Assembly: GCF_938028825.1 (NCBI RefSeq)
Contig: NZ_CALIZP010000029.1
Span: 1-25,986, forward strand
Reading direction: 5' to 3'
DNA from: an uncultured Cardiobacterium sp.
Lineage (GTDB): Bacteria > Pseudomonadota > Gammaproteobacteria > Cardiobacteriales > Cardiobacteriaceae
Length of the DNA stretch: 25,986 nt
The position numbers and the translations under genes are program-made. The notes under the pieces are model-generated. The model ran no database searches and was not told where the DNA came from. It saw only the letters and a program-made list of their open reading frames with translations. Below, piece after piece: positions 16,772 to 23,616 of the stretch. How positions within the stretch are numbered: the stretch's first letter is position 1; the number at the start of each line of letters is the position of its first letter.

Positions 16772-16820
16772 TGTACGTATCGTAGCAGAGTGCATCCACA
16801 AATGGCTTGACGATTATCAA
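16772..16820 (-). promoter_or_regulatory. Class II FNR-type promoter of nosR
   Basis: The box TTGACGATTATCAA at 16807-16820 matches the FNR/ANR half sites TTGAT-N4-ATCAA with one change. A -10 hexamer TACGAT lies at 16784-16779 on the minus strand. If transcription starts at 16772, the -10 spans -12 to -7 and the box centre (16813.5) is at exactly -41.5, the class II activator position. The leader to nosR would be about 33 bases. The sequence is seen; oxygen-responsive activation is inferred. Confidence 0.8.
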
Positions 16821-16860
16821 CAGAAAAACCACAGCGAAACACACGCACCGCATGGTGCTG

Positions 16861-16890
16861 TTGCCGTCGCGCCGCCACTGCGCGTACACT
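16861..16890 (+). promoter_or_regulatory. Candidate sigma-70 promoter of the iron importer
   Basis: TTGCCG at 16861-16866 and TACACT at 16885-16890, spaced 18 bases, with the start codon at 16942 and AGGTAA ahead of it. No convincing Fur box was found, although iron control would be expected. An AT-rich stretch AGATAATTATTGC near 16751 is only weakly Fur-like and lies in the nosR leader. Confidence 0.35.
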
Positions 16891-16941
16891 TTGCACGCTT
16901 AAACGCAAGCCCTTCTCATTTATCCACACAGGTAATCCCCC

Positions 16942-17832
16942 ATGAAACGACGCCTTCTCCTCGCCGCCCTTGCGGTCTTTTCTTTCAGCGCCCACGCCGT
17001 TACCGTCAAAGACGAGCACGGCGAGCTGACCCTCGACAAAACGCCCACCCGCATCGTCGCCCTGGAATATTCCTTCGTTGACGCGCTGGCCAATGTCGGC
17101 GTGTCGCCGGTCGGGGTCGCCGATGACGGCAAAGCCGAACGCATCATCAAAGAAGTGCGCGATTTGGTGCAGCCGTGGACATCCGTCGGCACCCGCGCCC
17201 AGCCGAATATGGAAACCATCGCCTCGCTCAAGCCTGATCTCATCATCGCCGACAAGGACCGCCACGCCGCCGCTTACGACGAGATGAGCAAAATTGCCCC
17301 CGTCCTCCTGCTCAATTCCCGCTACGGCAGTTTTAACGACATCCTCGCCCAGGCGCAGACCATTGCCGATGTGGTCGGCAAGCACAACGAGATGAAGGCC
17401 AGGCTCGACACGCTCAACAAGGAATTCGACGACATCAAGACGCATATTCCCGCCGGGCAGTCTGCCGTCGTCGGCGGTTCGCGCGAAAACACCTTCGACC
17501 TCTTCTCCAAAGACTACTTCGCCGGCGGCGTTGTCGCCCGCCTCGGCTTCAAGCTGCCCGATGCCGTCGATGGCAAGGCCTTCTACGAAATCAGCCTGGA
17601 ACAGTTCCTCGCGCAAAATCCCGACTGGCTGTTCGTCGCCCATTACCGCGAGGAATCGGTCGTACGCAAATGGGAAAAGGAAGCGCTGTGGTCGGCGCTC
17701 AAAGTCGCCGGCGAACCCGGTCACAACGTCAGCGTCGCCATCGAATTGTGGGGGCGTTCGCGCGGGCTGATCGCCGCCAGGCTGATGGCCGAGCAGGTTC
17801 GCGACGCCGTCGCCGCCGCCGCGAAAAAATAA
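16942..17832 (+). CDS. fecB: Periplasmic ferric siderophore/citrate-binding protein, FecB-like
   Basis: Solute receptor of an iron-chelate ABC importer. 296 residues with a Sec signal (MKRRLLLAALAVFSFSAHA, cut before VTVKD). The FecB-type opening RIVALEYSFVDALANVGVSPVGVADD is followed by ASLKPDLIIADKDRHAAAYDE and later AQNPDWLFVAHYREES, covering both lobes of the helical-hinge binding fold. The true ligand (citrate, another hydroxycarboxylate or a xenosiderophore) is not decided by sequence. It is first of four genes: the permease starts 10 bases after its stop. No TonB-dependent receptor or regulator is nearby. Confidence 0.88.
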   Translation: MKRRLLLAALAVFSFSAHAVTVKDEHGELTLDKTPTRIVALEYSFVDALANVGVSPVGVADDGKAERIIKEVRDLVQPWTSVGTRAQPNMETIASLKPDLIIADKDRHAAAYDEMSKIAPVLLLNSRYGSFNDILAQAQTIADVVGKHNEMKARLDTLNKEFDDIKTHIPAGQSAVVGGSRENTFDLFSKDYFAGGVVARLGFKLPDAVDGKAFYEISLEQFLAQNPDWLFVAHYREESVVRKWEKEALWSALKVAGEPGHNVSVAIELWGRSRGLIAARLMAEQVRDAVAAAAKK

Positions 17833-17841
17833 TCCGCCGCC

Positions 17842-19062
17842 ATGAAGCTGATTCCCGCATGGCTCAAATGGACGCTGCCGGTCTTCGTGCTGGCAGCGGT
17901 CTGCTATATCGCGACCTGGGCCTACGCCCCCGCCAACCTGCCCATCACCCCCGCCGATACCAACCACCTCATCCTCAACCCGCACGCGGCGAAGCCCAGT
18001 CTGGCGCAAATGATCATTCTCGAAAGCCGCCTGCCACGCATCCTCACCGCCGTGCTCTGCGGTGCCGTCCTTGCCGTCAGCGGCCTGCTGCTGCAAACGA
18101 TGACGCGCAACCCGCTGGCCTCGCCCTCGCTGTTGTCCATCAACGCCGGTGCCAGCCTCGGCATCATCCTGACCGGCGTTTTCCTCACCGGCGGCGATTA
18201 CAGCCTCACCGTTACCGCCGCCACCATCAACCACACCGCTTACGCCCTCGCCATCAGCCTCATCCTCTTCGGCGTCTATATCCGCTACGCCGCGCAAAAC
18301 ACCCTGCTGACCCTCGCCTGCATCCTCGGCGGCTTCGCCCTCATTATCTGGCAGCACCGCCACCCCGCCGGCGGCTATCTCTCTGCCCAGGCCGTCGAAC
18401 ACTTCCTGCGCGGCACCCGCCTCTCCGCCGCTGCCGCCATCGGCGGGGCGCTGTCGTGGTGCCTTGTCATGTACATCAGCTACAAGGACGGCCGCCTGCA
18501 ACAGAACCGCCTCATCCTCGCCGGGATTGCCGTCAGCGCCTTCTGCATCGCCCTCGGCCGCGCCTCGCTGCTGCTCGACGAAACCCAGGCCAGCGGCGTG
18601 ATGCGCTGGCTGGCGGGCAGCCTCTCCAACCTCACCTGGGCGCGCGTCCATCAATACTGGCCGTGGGTCGCCATCCCCATCCTGCCGCTCCTGTGGCTCA
18701 TCCCCAAGCTCAACATCCTGCGCCTCTCCGATGATGCCGCGCAGACCCTCGGCCTTTCCGTGCGCCAACTGCGTCTGGCCATCAACCTCATCGTCCTCGT
18801 CTGGATCGGCGCCAGCGTCGCCATCACCGGCCCCATCGCCTTCATCGGCCTGCTCGTCCCGCACGCCGCGCAACACTGGATCGGCTACGACCTGCGCGCC
18901 GCCCTGCCGATGAGCGCCCTGCTCGGCGCGCTGCTGCTCACCGGGGCCGACCTGCTCGCCACCGCCCTGTCGCAACAGGGACAACTGCCCGCCGGGGCCG
19001 TCCTCGCCATCATCGGTGCGCCCTGCTTCGTCCTGCTCGCCAAACGCCGGAGCGACCAATGA
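17842..19062 (+). CDS. fecC: Iron-chelate ABC permease, FecC-like, with an extra hydrophobic segment
   Basis: FecCD-family inner-membrane permease, 406 residues where about 330 is usual. The core motifs are normal: RLPRILTAVLCGAVLAVSG, NPLASPSLLSINAGASLG, LILAGIAVSAF and GPIAFIGLLVPHAAQ, ending GAPCFVLLAKR. The surplus falls at roughly residues 115-185, after FLTGG, and includes two hydrophobic stretches (ALAISLILFGVYI and LLTLACILGGFALIIW), so it could add a helix pair. The frame is uninterrupted and codon use matches the rest. The stop overlaps the next start in ATGA (19059-19062), showing translational coupling to the second permease. Confidence 0.88.
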   Translation: MKLIPAWLKWTLPVFVLAAVCYIATWAYAPANLPITPADTNHLILNPHAAKPSLAQMIILESRLPRILTAVLCGAVLAVSGLLLQTMTRNPLASPSLLSINAGASLGIILTGVFLTGGDYSLTVTAATINHTAYALAISLILFGVYIRYAAQNTLLTLACILGGFALIIWQHRHPAGGYLSAQAVEHFLRGTRLSAAAAIGGALSWCLVMYISYKDGRLQQNRLILAGIAVSAFCIALGRASLLLDETQASGVMRWLAGSLSNLTWARVHQYWPWVAIPILPLLWLIPKLNILRLSDDAAQTLGLSVRQLRLAINLIVLVWIGASVAITGPIAFIGLLVPHAAQHWIGYDLRAALPMSALLGALLLTGADLLATALSQQGQLPAGAVLAIIGAPCFVLLAKRRSDQ

Positions 19063-20015
19063 ACCACCCCCGCCGCACCCTCATCATCCTCGCCGTCCTC
19101 GTCATTCTTGCCTTCTACGCTGCCCTCACCTTCGGCACCAACATCCAGAGCCCGGCGCAAATCTGGCAGGGCATCCGCGAACACAACTACGAAATCTGGG
19201 AAAACCGCCTGCCGCGCGCCATCCTCGCCATCTACATCGGCGCGGCGCTGGCACTCTCCGGCACCATCATCCAGGGCATCATCCACAACCCGCTCGCCTC
19301 GCCGGACATCCTCGGTATCAACCACGGTGCCGGCCTCACCGCCATCCTCACCCTCACCATCATGAGCGGCATCCCGCTGTGGGCGTTGCCCGTCGCCGCC
19401 TGCGCGGGTGCCGTCGCCGCCTTCCTCATCCTGCTCGCCATCACCCGCCGCCACACCGGGCCGTTGCAAATGGCACTCATCGGCGTCGCCCTCTCCGCCC
19501 TCTACGCCGCCCTCAGCGACTACCTGCTGCTCACCTGGCCGCAGAACATCAACCTCGCACTCATCTGGCTCACCGGCAGCCTCTGGAACCGCAGCTGGAA
19601 CTTCGTCGCCGTCGCCGTGCCGCTGCTCACCGTCCTGCTGCCGCTCGCCTTCCTCGCCAACAAAACCTTCGATCTGCTCACCCTCGGCGATCCCAAAGCC
19701 GCCACCCTCGGCGTGAACATCCGCCGCCAGCGCATTCTGCTGCTGGCGCTGGCCGTCGTCCTTGCCGCCGTCGCCGTCGCCACCGCCGGGCCCATCACCT
19801 TCCTCGGCCTCGTCGCCCCGCATCTGGCGCGGCGCCTCGTCGGCGGCCGCCATATCGTCCTCCTGCCCGCCGCCATCCTCACCGGCGCCCTCATCCTGCA
19901 AATCAGCGACATCGCCGTACGCAGCATCAAACCGCCGCTGGAACTGCCCGCCGGCATCTTCACCGCCCTCATCGGTGCGCCCTACTTCTTCTACCTGCTC
20001 AGACGGAAACTCTAA
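19059..20015 (+). CDS. fecD: Iron-chelate ABC permease, FecD-like
   Basis: Second FecCD-family permease, 318 residues, standard length. It has RLPRAILAIYIGAALALSG, NPLASPDILGINHGAG, GVALSALYAALSDYLLL and the conserved GPITFLGLVAPHLAR, ending GAPYFFYLLRRKL. It would form the channel as a heterodimer with the upstream permease and dock the downstream ATPase. Its start overlaps the previous stop by four bases and its stop overlaps the ATPase start by one (TAATG at 20013-20017). Confidence 0.93.
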   Translation: MNHPRRTLIILAVLVILAFYAALTFGTNIQSPAQIWQGIREHNYEIWENRLPRAILAIYIGAALALSGTIIQGIIHNPLASPDILGINHGAGLTAILTLTIMSGIPLWALPVAACAGAVAAFLILLAITRRHTGPLQMALIGVALSALYAALSDYLLLTWPQNINLALIWLTGSLWNRSWNFVAVAVPLLTVLLPLAFLANKTFDLLTLGDPKAATLGVNIRRQRILLLALAVVLAAVAVATAGPITFLGLVAPHLARRLVGGRHIVLLPAAILTGALILQISDIAVRSIKPPLELPAGIFTALIGAPYFFYLLRRKL

Positions 20016-20809
20016 TGGCATTACACATCGCAAACCTGCATAACGGCTACGGCGGCCAAACCGTCCTGCACGACCTCACCACCACCATCCCCGAAGGCAA
20101 AATCACCGCCCTCATCGGCCCGAACGGCTGCTGCAAAAGCACCCTGCTGAAAACCATCGCCCGCCTGCTGCCGCCGCAAAGCGGCGACATCAGCCTCGAC
20201 GGCGAATCCATCTACCGCATCGCCCCGAAAAACTACGCGCGCCGCCTCTCGCTCCTGCCGCAGCACCACATGGTGCCGGAAGGCATCAGCGTGCGCACCC
20301 TCATCAGCTACGGCAGAAGCCCCTACCTCAACCTCTGGGGCAAACTCGGCAAAGCCGACCACGCCGTTATCGAACGCGTCATGGCGGCGACCCACACCGG
20401 CGACCTTGCCGACAAACGCGTGGACGAACTCTCCGGCGGCCAGCAGCAGCGCGCCTTCCTCGCCATGACCCTCGCCCAGGAAACCCCCTACCTGCTGCTC
20501 GACGAACCCACCACCTACCTCGACCTCAACCACCAGATCGCGCTGATGGACATCATGCGCGCGCAGCAGCAAAAAGGCGTAACCGTCATCACCGTCCTGC
20601 ACGACCTCAACCAGGCGGCGCGCTACTGCGACCACCTCATCGTCATGAAAAAAGGCCGCCTCATCGCCGAAGGCGACCCGCAGGACGTCCTCACCCCGGC
20701 ACTGCTCGCCGACGTTTTCGCCGTTGACGCCGCGCCCTACACCTGCCCGGTCAGCGGCAAGCCGATGTGCATCGTCAAAAAAAGCCTCGCGGAAGAACAG
20801 CTCGCCTGA
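20015..20809 (+). CDS. fecE: Iron-chelate ABC transporter ATPase, FecE-like, altered Walker A
   Basis: 264-residue ATPase that should power the importer. The start is ATG 20015, in the TAATG overlap; the frame is open much further upstream but opposite true fecD sequence. The Walker A reads GPNGCCKST: residue 40 (TGC, 20132-20134) is cysteine where the family has glycine just before the catalytic lysine (GPNGCGKST). The rest is canonical: Q-loop in LLPQHH, signature LSGGQQQRA, Walker B YLLLDEPTTYLDL, and switch histidine in VLHDLNQ. A single GGC to TGC change explains it. Either the site still binds ATP, the protein is weakened or dead, or the base is an error. Confidence 0.92.
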   Translation: MALHIANLHNGYGGQTVLHDLTTTIPEGKITALIGPNGCCKSTLLKTIARLLPPQSGDISLDGESIYRIAPKNYARRLSLLPQHHMVPEGISVRTLISYGRSPYLNLWGKLGKADHAVIERVMAATHTGDLADKRVDELSGGQQQRAFLAMTLAQETPYLLLDEPTTYLDLNHQIALMDIMRAQQQKGVTVITVLHDLNQAARYCDHLIVMKKGRLIAEGDPQDVLTPALLADVFAVDAAPYTCPVSGKPMCIVKKSLAEEQLA

Positions 20810-20817
20810 TACCGGGA

Positions 20818-20844
20818 CTGCCGCAGGACGGGCTTCAGCCCGTC
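20818..20844 (+). repeat. Type B repeat (GACGGGCT-TC-AGCCCGTC)
   Basis: Perfect 8-base palindrome arms at 20827-20834 and 20837-20844, preceded by CTGCCGCAG. The extended block recurs, reversed and with one change in the core, at 23574-23598. Seven A follow on the plus strand, so it is not a classic plus-strand terminator. It lies between the convergent ATPase and phosphatase genes. Confidence 0.7.
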
Positions 20845-20858
20845 AAAAAAACGCCGGG

Positions 20859-20881
20859 CCCGGCATTTGCGCCGTCTGGCG
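20859..20881 (-). repeat. Type A repeat, reverse orientation
   Basis: In minus-strand sense it reads CGCCAGACGGCGCAAATGCC, matching the type A units at 4692 and 4718. It directly follows the type B element at 20818-20844. Confidence 0.65.
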
Positions 20882-20885
20882 GCAT

Positions 20886-21533
20886 TCAGGCGAGGTGTGC
20901 CGTGTCGTTGATGCGCTCGACGTGGAAATGGCCGGCGTGGTCAGTGTCATCCGCCCGGTAGCGGACGATGTTGATCGCGGTGTTGTGCAGGGTCTCGCTG
21001 CGCCCCGCTTCGCGGTGGTTCTGCCAGGTCGCGCCCTGCATCAGCGCCAGCAGGAGGCGCAGGGTGTGGCCGTGCGAGACGATGAGCAGGTTGCCGCTGT
21101 CATGCACGCGCACGATGTCGTCGATGGCGGCCATCGCGCGCGTGGCGAGTTGCGCCCAGGTTTCGCCGCCGTTCGTGGCGGCGCGGTATGAAGCCGGGGC
21201 GCCCACGAGTTGCTGGAATTCCGCTGTGGCGCGGATGTCGTCCACTTTTTGCCCTTCCCAGTTGCCGAAGTGCTGTTCGTTCAGCCCGGTGTGCTGGAAG
21301 AGCGGCACGTGGGCGGCGCGTTCGTGCAGGATGTGGCGGGCGGTGGCGATGGTGCGCGGCAGGCAGCTGCTGTAAGCGGCGGCAAATGGCACTCCGCGCA
21401 GGGCGCGTCCGGTGCGTTGCGCGTCGTGGACGCCTTGCGCGGTGAGCGGCGAGTCGCCCCAGCCCTGCATCAGGCCTTGCAGGTTCCATTCGGTCTGGCC
21501 GTGGCGGATGAGGTAGAGGGTGAGGGTTTTCAT
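20886..21533 (-). CDS. Histidine phosphatase superfamily protein (phosphoglycerate-mutase-like)
   Basis: 215 residues with the phosphohistidine motif LIRHGQTEWN at residues 8-17, the substrate arginine in SSCLPRTIATA, an acid/base EG in FGNWEGQ, and the second histidine in IVSHGHTLRLLL. It should be a cytosolic, cofactor-independent phosphatase of the GpmB/CobC/PhoE group; the substrate is not predictable, and no cobalamin genes are nearby to support CobC. It is last of a tight minus-strand operon: its start lies 3 bases after the stop of yeaL. Confidence 0.9.
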   Translation of the reverse strand: MKTLTLYLIRHGQTEWNLQGLMQGWGDSPLTAQGVHDAQRTGRALRGVPFAAAYSSCLPRTIATARHILHERAAHVPLFQHTGLNEQHFGNWEGQKVDDIRATAEFQQLVGAPASYRAATNGGETWAQLATRAMAAIDDIVRVHDSGNLLIVSHGHTLRLLLALMQGATWQNHREAGRSETLHNTAINIVRYRADDTDHAGHFHVERINDTAHLA

Positions 21534-21536
21534 CTT

Positions 21537-21989
21537 TCAGTTTCCCTTGCCGATGAAGAGCGAGAGGATGCCGGCGGCGATGAGCGGGCCGACCGGCACG
21601 CCTTTGAGGAAGGCGACGCCGATGACGGTGCCGATGATGAGTCCCGGCACGACGCCGGGTTGCGCCAGCATCAGGGTCACGCCGCGCCCGCTCAGCCAGG
21701 CGACGAGGACGCCGACGGCGATGGCGGCCAGCACTTTCCAGTTGGCGAAATCCGCCGCGCTCAGGGTGAGTTTGCCGCTGGCGAGCGGGCTCAGGACGCC
21801 GATGGTGAGCAGGATGATACCGAGGCTGAGGCCGTTTTTTTCAATCCACGGCAGGTAGCGGGTGAGCGGGGTTTGCTGGATGAGGAGCAGCGCGGTTGAG
21901 GCGATGATAACCGGGGCGTTGTGGCTGATGACGCCGAGGGCGGCGAAGACGAGGAGGATGAGGGCGGTGGGGTCGATGTTGAGCGGCAT
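21537..21989 (-). CDS. yeaL: UPF0756/DUF441 membrane protein, YeaL-like
   Basis: 150-residue, very hydrophobic protein with about four membrane segments and the family features NAPVIIASTALLLIQQTPL, GVLSPLASGKL and PGLIIGTVIGVAFLKGVPVGPLIAAG. The function of this family is not known. It lies 5 bases downstream of rimI and 3 bases upstream of the phosphatase gene, so it is surely cotranscribed. Confidence 0.92.
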   Translation of the reverse strand: MPLNIDPTALILLVFAALGVISHNAPVIIASTALLLIQQTPLTRYLPWIEKNGLSLGIILLTIGVLSPLASGKLTLSAADFANWKVLAAIAVGVLVAWLSGRGVTLMLAQPGVVPGLIIGTVIGVAFLKGVPVGPLIAAGILSLFIGKGN

Positions 21990-21994
21990 GGCGG

Positions 21995-22408
21995 TTATTT
22001 CGGGGTATGCAGGGTCATGAGCAGCGCGTCGCAGCGGCTGCCGTCGGGGTTGGGGTAGTAGGCTTTGCGCCGCCCGCTGACGCGGTAGCCGAGGCGGCGG
22101 TAGAGTGCCTGCGCGCCGTGGTTGTCGGCACGCACTTCGAGATAGGCGGCAGCAGGCGTGAGGGCGGCCAGCGCCGCCCGGTGCAGGGCGGTGGCGAGAC
22201 CCTGCCGCCGTGCGGCAGGGGCGACGGCGAGCGCGAGCAGTTCCATTTCGTCAAGCACGGCACGGCAGGCGATGAAGGCGAGCGGTGTGCCGTCCGCTGC
22301 TGCCAGCCAGACGCGGTCGCCGTCATCGGGGCGGCAGACATGCGCCGCTTCGGCGATGATTTGCAGGGCGGGCAGGTCGGCGGCGGCAGCCGGACGGATG
22401 GCGGGCAC
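21995..22408 (-). CDS. rimI: Ribosomal-protein-alanine N-acetyltransferase, RimI-like
   Basis: 137-residue GNAT acetyltransferase; RimI acetylates the N-terminal alanine of ribosomal protein S18. It shows the acetyl-CoA loop VAPAARRQGLATAL and the RimI-type ending YLEVRADNHGAQALYRRLGY, then RRKAYYPNPDG-CDALLM. Slightly shorter than the usual 145-150 residues because of a short N-terminus. TsaB, often adjacent to rimI, is absent here. Its start is 3 bases after the stop of the upstream hydrolase-like gene. Confidence 0.9.
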   Translation of the reverse strand: MPAIRPAAAADLPALQIIAEAAHVCRPDDGDRVWLAAADGTPLAFIACRAVLDEMELLALAVAPAARRQGLATALHRAALAALTPAAAYLEVRADNHGAQALYRRLGYRVSGRRKAYYPNPDGSRCDALLMTLHTPK

Positions 22409-22411
22409 GTT

Positions 22412-23209
22412 TCAGTCCTGGTATTCGTTGTGGAAGGCGAAGTGTTCGGGGATGTGCGAGTGCACGAAGTAGAAGCTGTGGTCGTAGCGTTTGCGGCGGT
22501 TGATGAGGATTTCCCCGCTTTTGATGCGTGCTTTGACGCCTTCTTCAAAGGCTTCAAGGTTGATTTTGTTGCCGAGGTGGTCGTCGTCGGTGCCCTGGTC
22601 TATCCACAGCGGCAGCGGCGCGGCGTCGGGATGGGCGAGGTACCATTGCAGCGGGTCGAATTCGGCGGGGAGGTTGTAGCGGGCGAGGTGTTCGTCGTAC
22701 CACGGCGTGCCGTAGAAGCCGAGCCACGGTGCCAGCGCCGAGATGCTGCGGTAGTGGTCGGGATTCTGGTGGGCGAGGTGGATGGCCAGCGTACCGCCAA
22801 AGCCGTAGCCCATGATGCCGCGCCCGCCGCTGGTGTTGAGGTGGGCGCGCAGGAGGGCGGGCAGTTCGTTGATGAGGTAGTCGTCCAGCGCTTCGCGTTC
22901 GCGGGCGTACTGGCCGGTGCGGGCGTCGTCGTCGCCTTGATAGACGTTGAAGAGGTCGGGGATGACGAGGATGGTGTCGTAGCGGTTGGCGTAGCGCTGG
23001 TAGTCGCTCTGGCTGGCGACGAGGCGGGCGCTGGTTTGCAGGCCCGGCAGGTAATAGTTGGTGTGGCAGGGCCGCTCTTTGAGCAGCATGGCGACGGGGA
23101 CGTACACCGCGAGTTCGAGCGGGCGGCGCAGGGTGTCGGCGTAGTGGCGGTAGATGCGTTGTTCGCCTTTGAAGCTGGTGTGGGATTCGAGCAGTTCGAG
23201 CGGGTTCAT
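22412..23209 (-). CDS. S-formylglutathione-hydrolase-like protein lacking the nucleophile serine
   Basis: 265-residue alpha/beta-hydrolase of the esterase D/FrmB type. ATG 23209 follows a GGAGG ribosome site; the frame stays open far upstream, but only as an antisense shadow of metG. Family features include YRHYADTLRRPLELAVYVP, YYLPGLQTS, NELPALLRAHL, the acid region WIDQGTDDDHLGNK (204-210) and YDHSFYF with H244 as the base. The nucleophile elbow, GHSMGG in active enzymes, reads GYGFGG: residue 136 (22802-22804) is Gly, not Ser. It is therefore probably not a normal esterase, and may be a binding protein or pseudoenzyme. First gene of the operon with rimI, yeaL and the phosphatase; no formaldehyde dehydrogenase is adjacent. 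Confidence 0.85.
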   Translation of the reverse strand: MNPLELLESHTSFKGEQRIYRHYADTLRRPLELAVYVPVAMLLKERPCHTNYYLPGLQTSARLVASQSDYQRYANRYDTILVIPDLFNVYQGDDDARTGQYAREREALDDYLINELPALLRAHLNTSGGRGIMGYGFGGTLAIHLAHQNPDHYRSISALAPWLGFYGTPWYDEHLARYNLPAEFDPLQWYLAHPDAAPLPLWIDQGTDDDHLGNKINLEAFEEGVKARIKSGEILINRRKRYDHSFYFVHSHIPEHFAFHNEYQD

Positions 23210-23294
23210 GGGGCCTCCGGTGTTTGCGGGGTGGGTTTGGTCAGGCGGGGTGGTTACCGGGCGCGTGGCAAGTGTTTGTGATAGATGGGGAAGC

Positions 23295-23370
23295 TGCCAA
23301 GCGGGGTAAATGCCGGTTTTGTGGAATGGGTTTTGTCGCTGCGCGGCTTGTTTGCTGCCCCCTCCCAACC
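23295..23370 (+). repeat. Composite type A repeat, copy 2
   Basis: TGCCAAGCGGGGTAAATGCC (from 23295), then GGAATGGGTTTTGTCGCTGC and CTGCCCCCTCCC, in the same order as at 10996-11070. It lies in the 407-base gap 23210-23616 between metG and the hydrolase-like gene; no gene is seen in that gap. Confidence 0.7.
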
Positions 23371-23383
23371 CCTCCGCCGGGTA

Positions 23384-23411
23384 CCCACAAAAACGCTCGC
23401 GTTTTTGCGGG
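23384..23411. repeat. Long hairpin in the metG-hydrolase gap
   Basis: Perfect arms CAAAAACGC (23388-23396) and GCGTTTTTG (23399-23407) around TC, extended by CCC and GGG with one mismatch. T-tracts lie inside the stem and not after it, so it is not a textbook terminator in either direction. A second hairpin, CTTCCCGC-AA-GCGGGGAAG, lies at about 23437-23457. Confidence 0.6.
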
Positions 23412-23464
23412 GTGCGGCCACGGGGGAGGGCTTTATTCTTCCCGCAAGCGGGGAAGGGAGGACG

Positions 23465-23513
23465 TGCCAAGCGGCGTAATTGCCGGGTTTTGTCGCTGCA
23501 CGGCAGGTTGTTG
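23465..23513 (+). repeat. Composite type A repeat, copy 3 (short)
   Basis: TGCCAAGCGGCGTAATTGCC from 23465, followed by GGGTTTTGTCGCTGCACGG. It lacks the GGAATGG step of the other composite copies. Confidence 0.65.
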
Positions 23514-23573
23514 CCTTTCGCTGACGTTCTTCGCAGGACTGCCTTCCGTCCGCCATTCGGGTTGTGTTGTGGC

Positions 23574-23598
23574 GGGCTGCAGCCCGTCCTGCGGCAGG
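23574..23598 (-). repeat. Type B repeat, reverse copy
   Basis: GGGCTGCAGCCC (23574-23585) followed by GTCCTGCGGCAGG. Its reverse complement matches the block at 20818-20844 except for one base in the palindrome centre. It lies about 20 bases after the metG stop. Confidence 0.7.
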
Positions 23599-23616
23599 TT
23601 GTTTGGGATTTTGGGG

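Noticed and set aside
16714..19059. 781-codon minus-strand open frame opposite the iron importer genes
   Set aside because: Gly/Asp/Glu-rich shadow of fecB and fecC, with no recognisable domain.
19016..20014. Long upstream extension of the FecE-like gene (597 codons)
   Set aside because: It overlaps fecD entirely with Arg/His/Pro-rich sequence; ATG 20015 gives the normal FecE start.
20827..20851. Hairpin GACGGGCTTCAGCCCGTC as terminator of the iron operon
   Set aside because: It is followed by A, not T, on the plus strand; treated as a dispersed type B repeat.
20866..20880. Neisserial uptake sequence near GCGCCGTCTGGCGG
   Set aside because: It lacks the CTGAA end; it is part of a reversed type A repeat.
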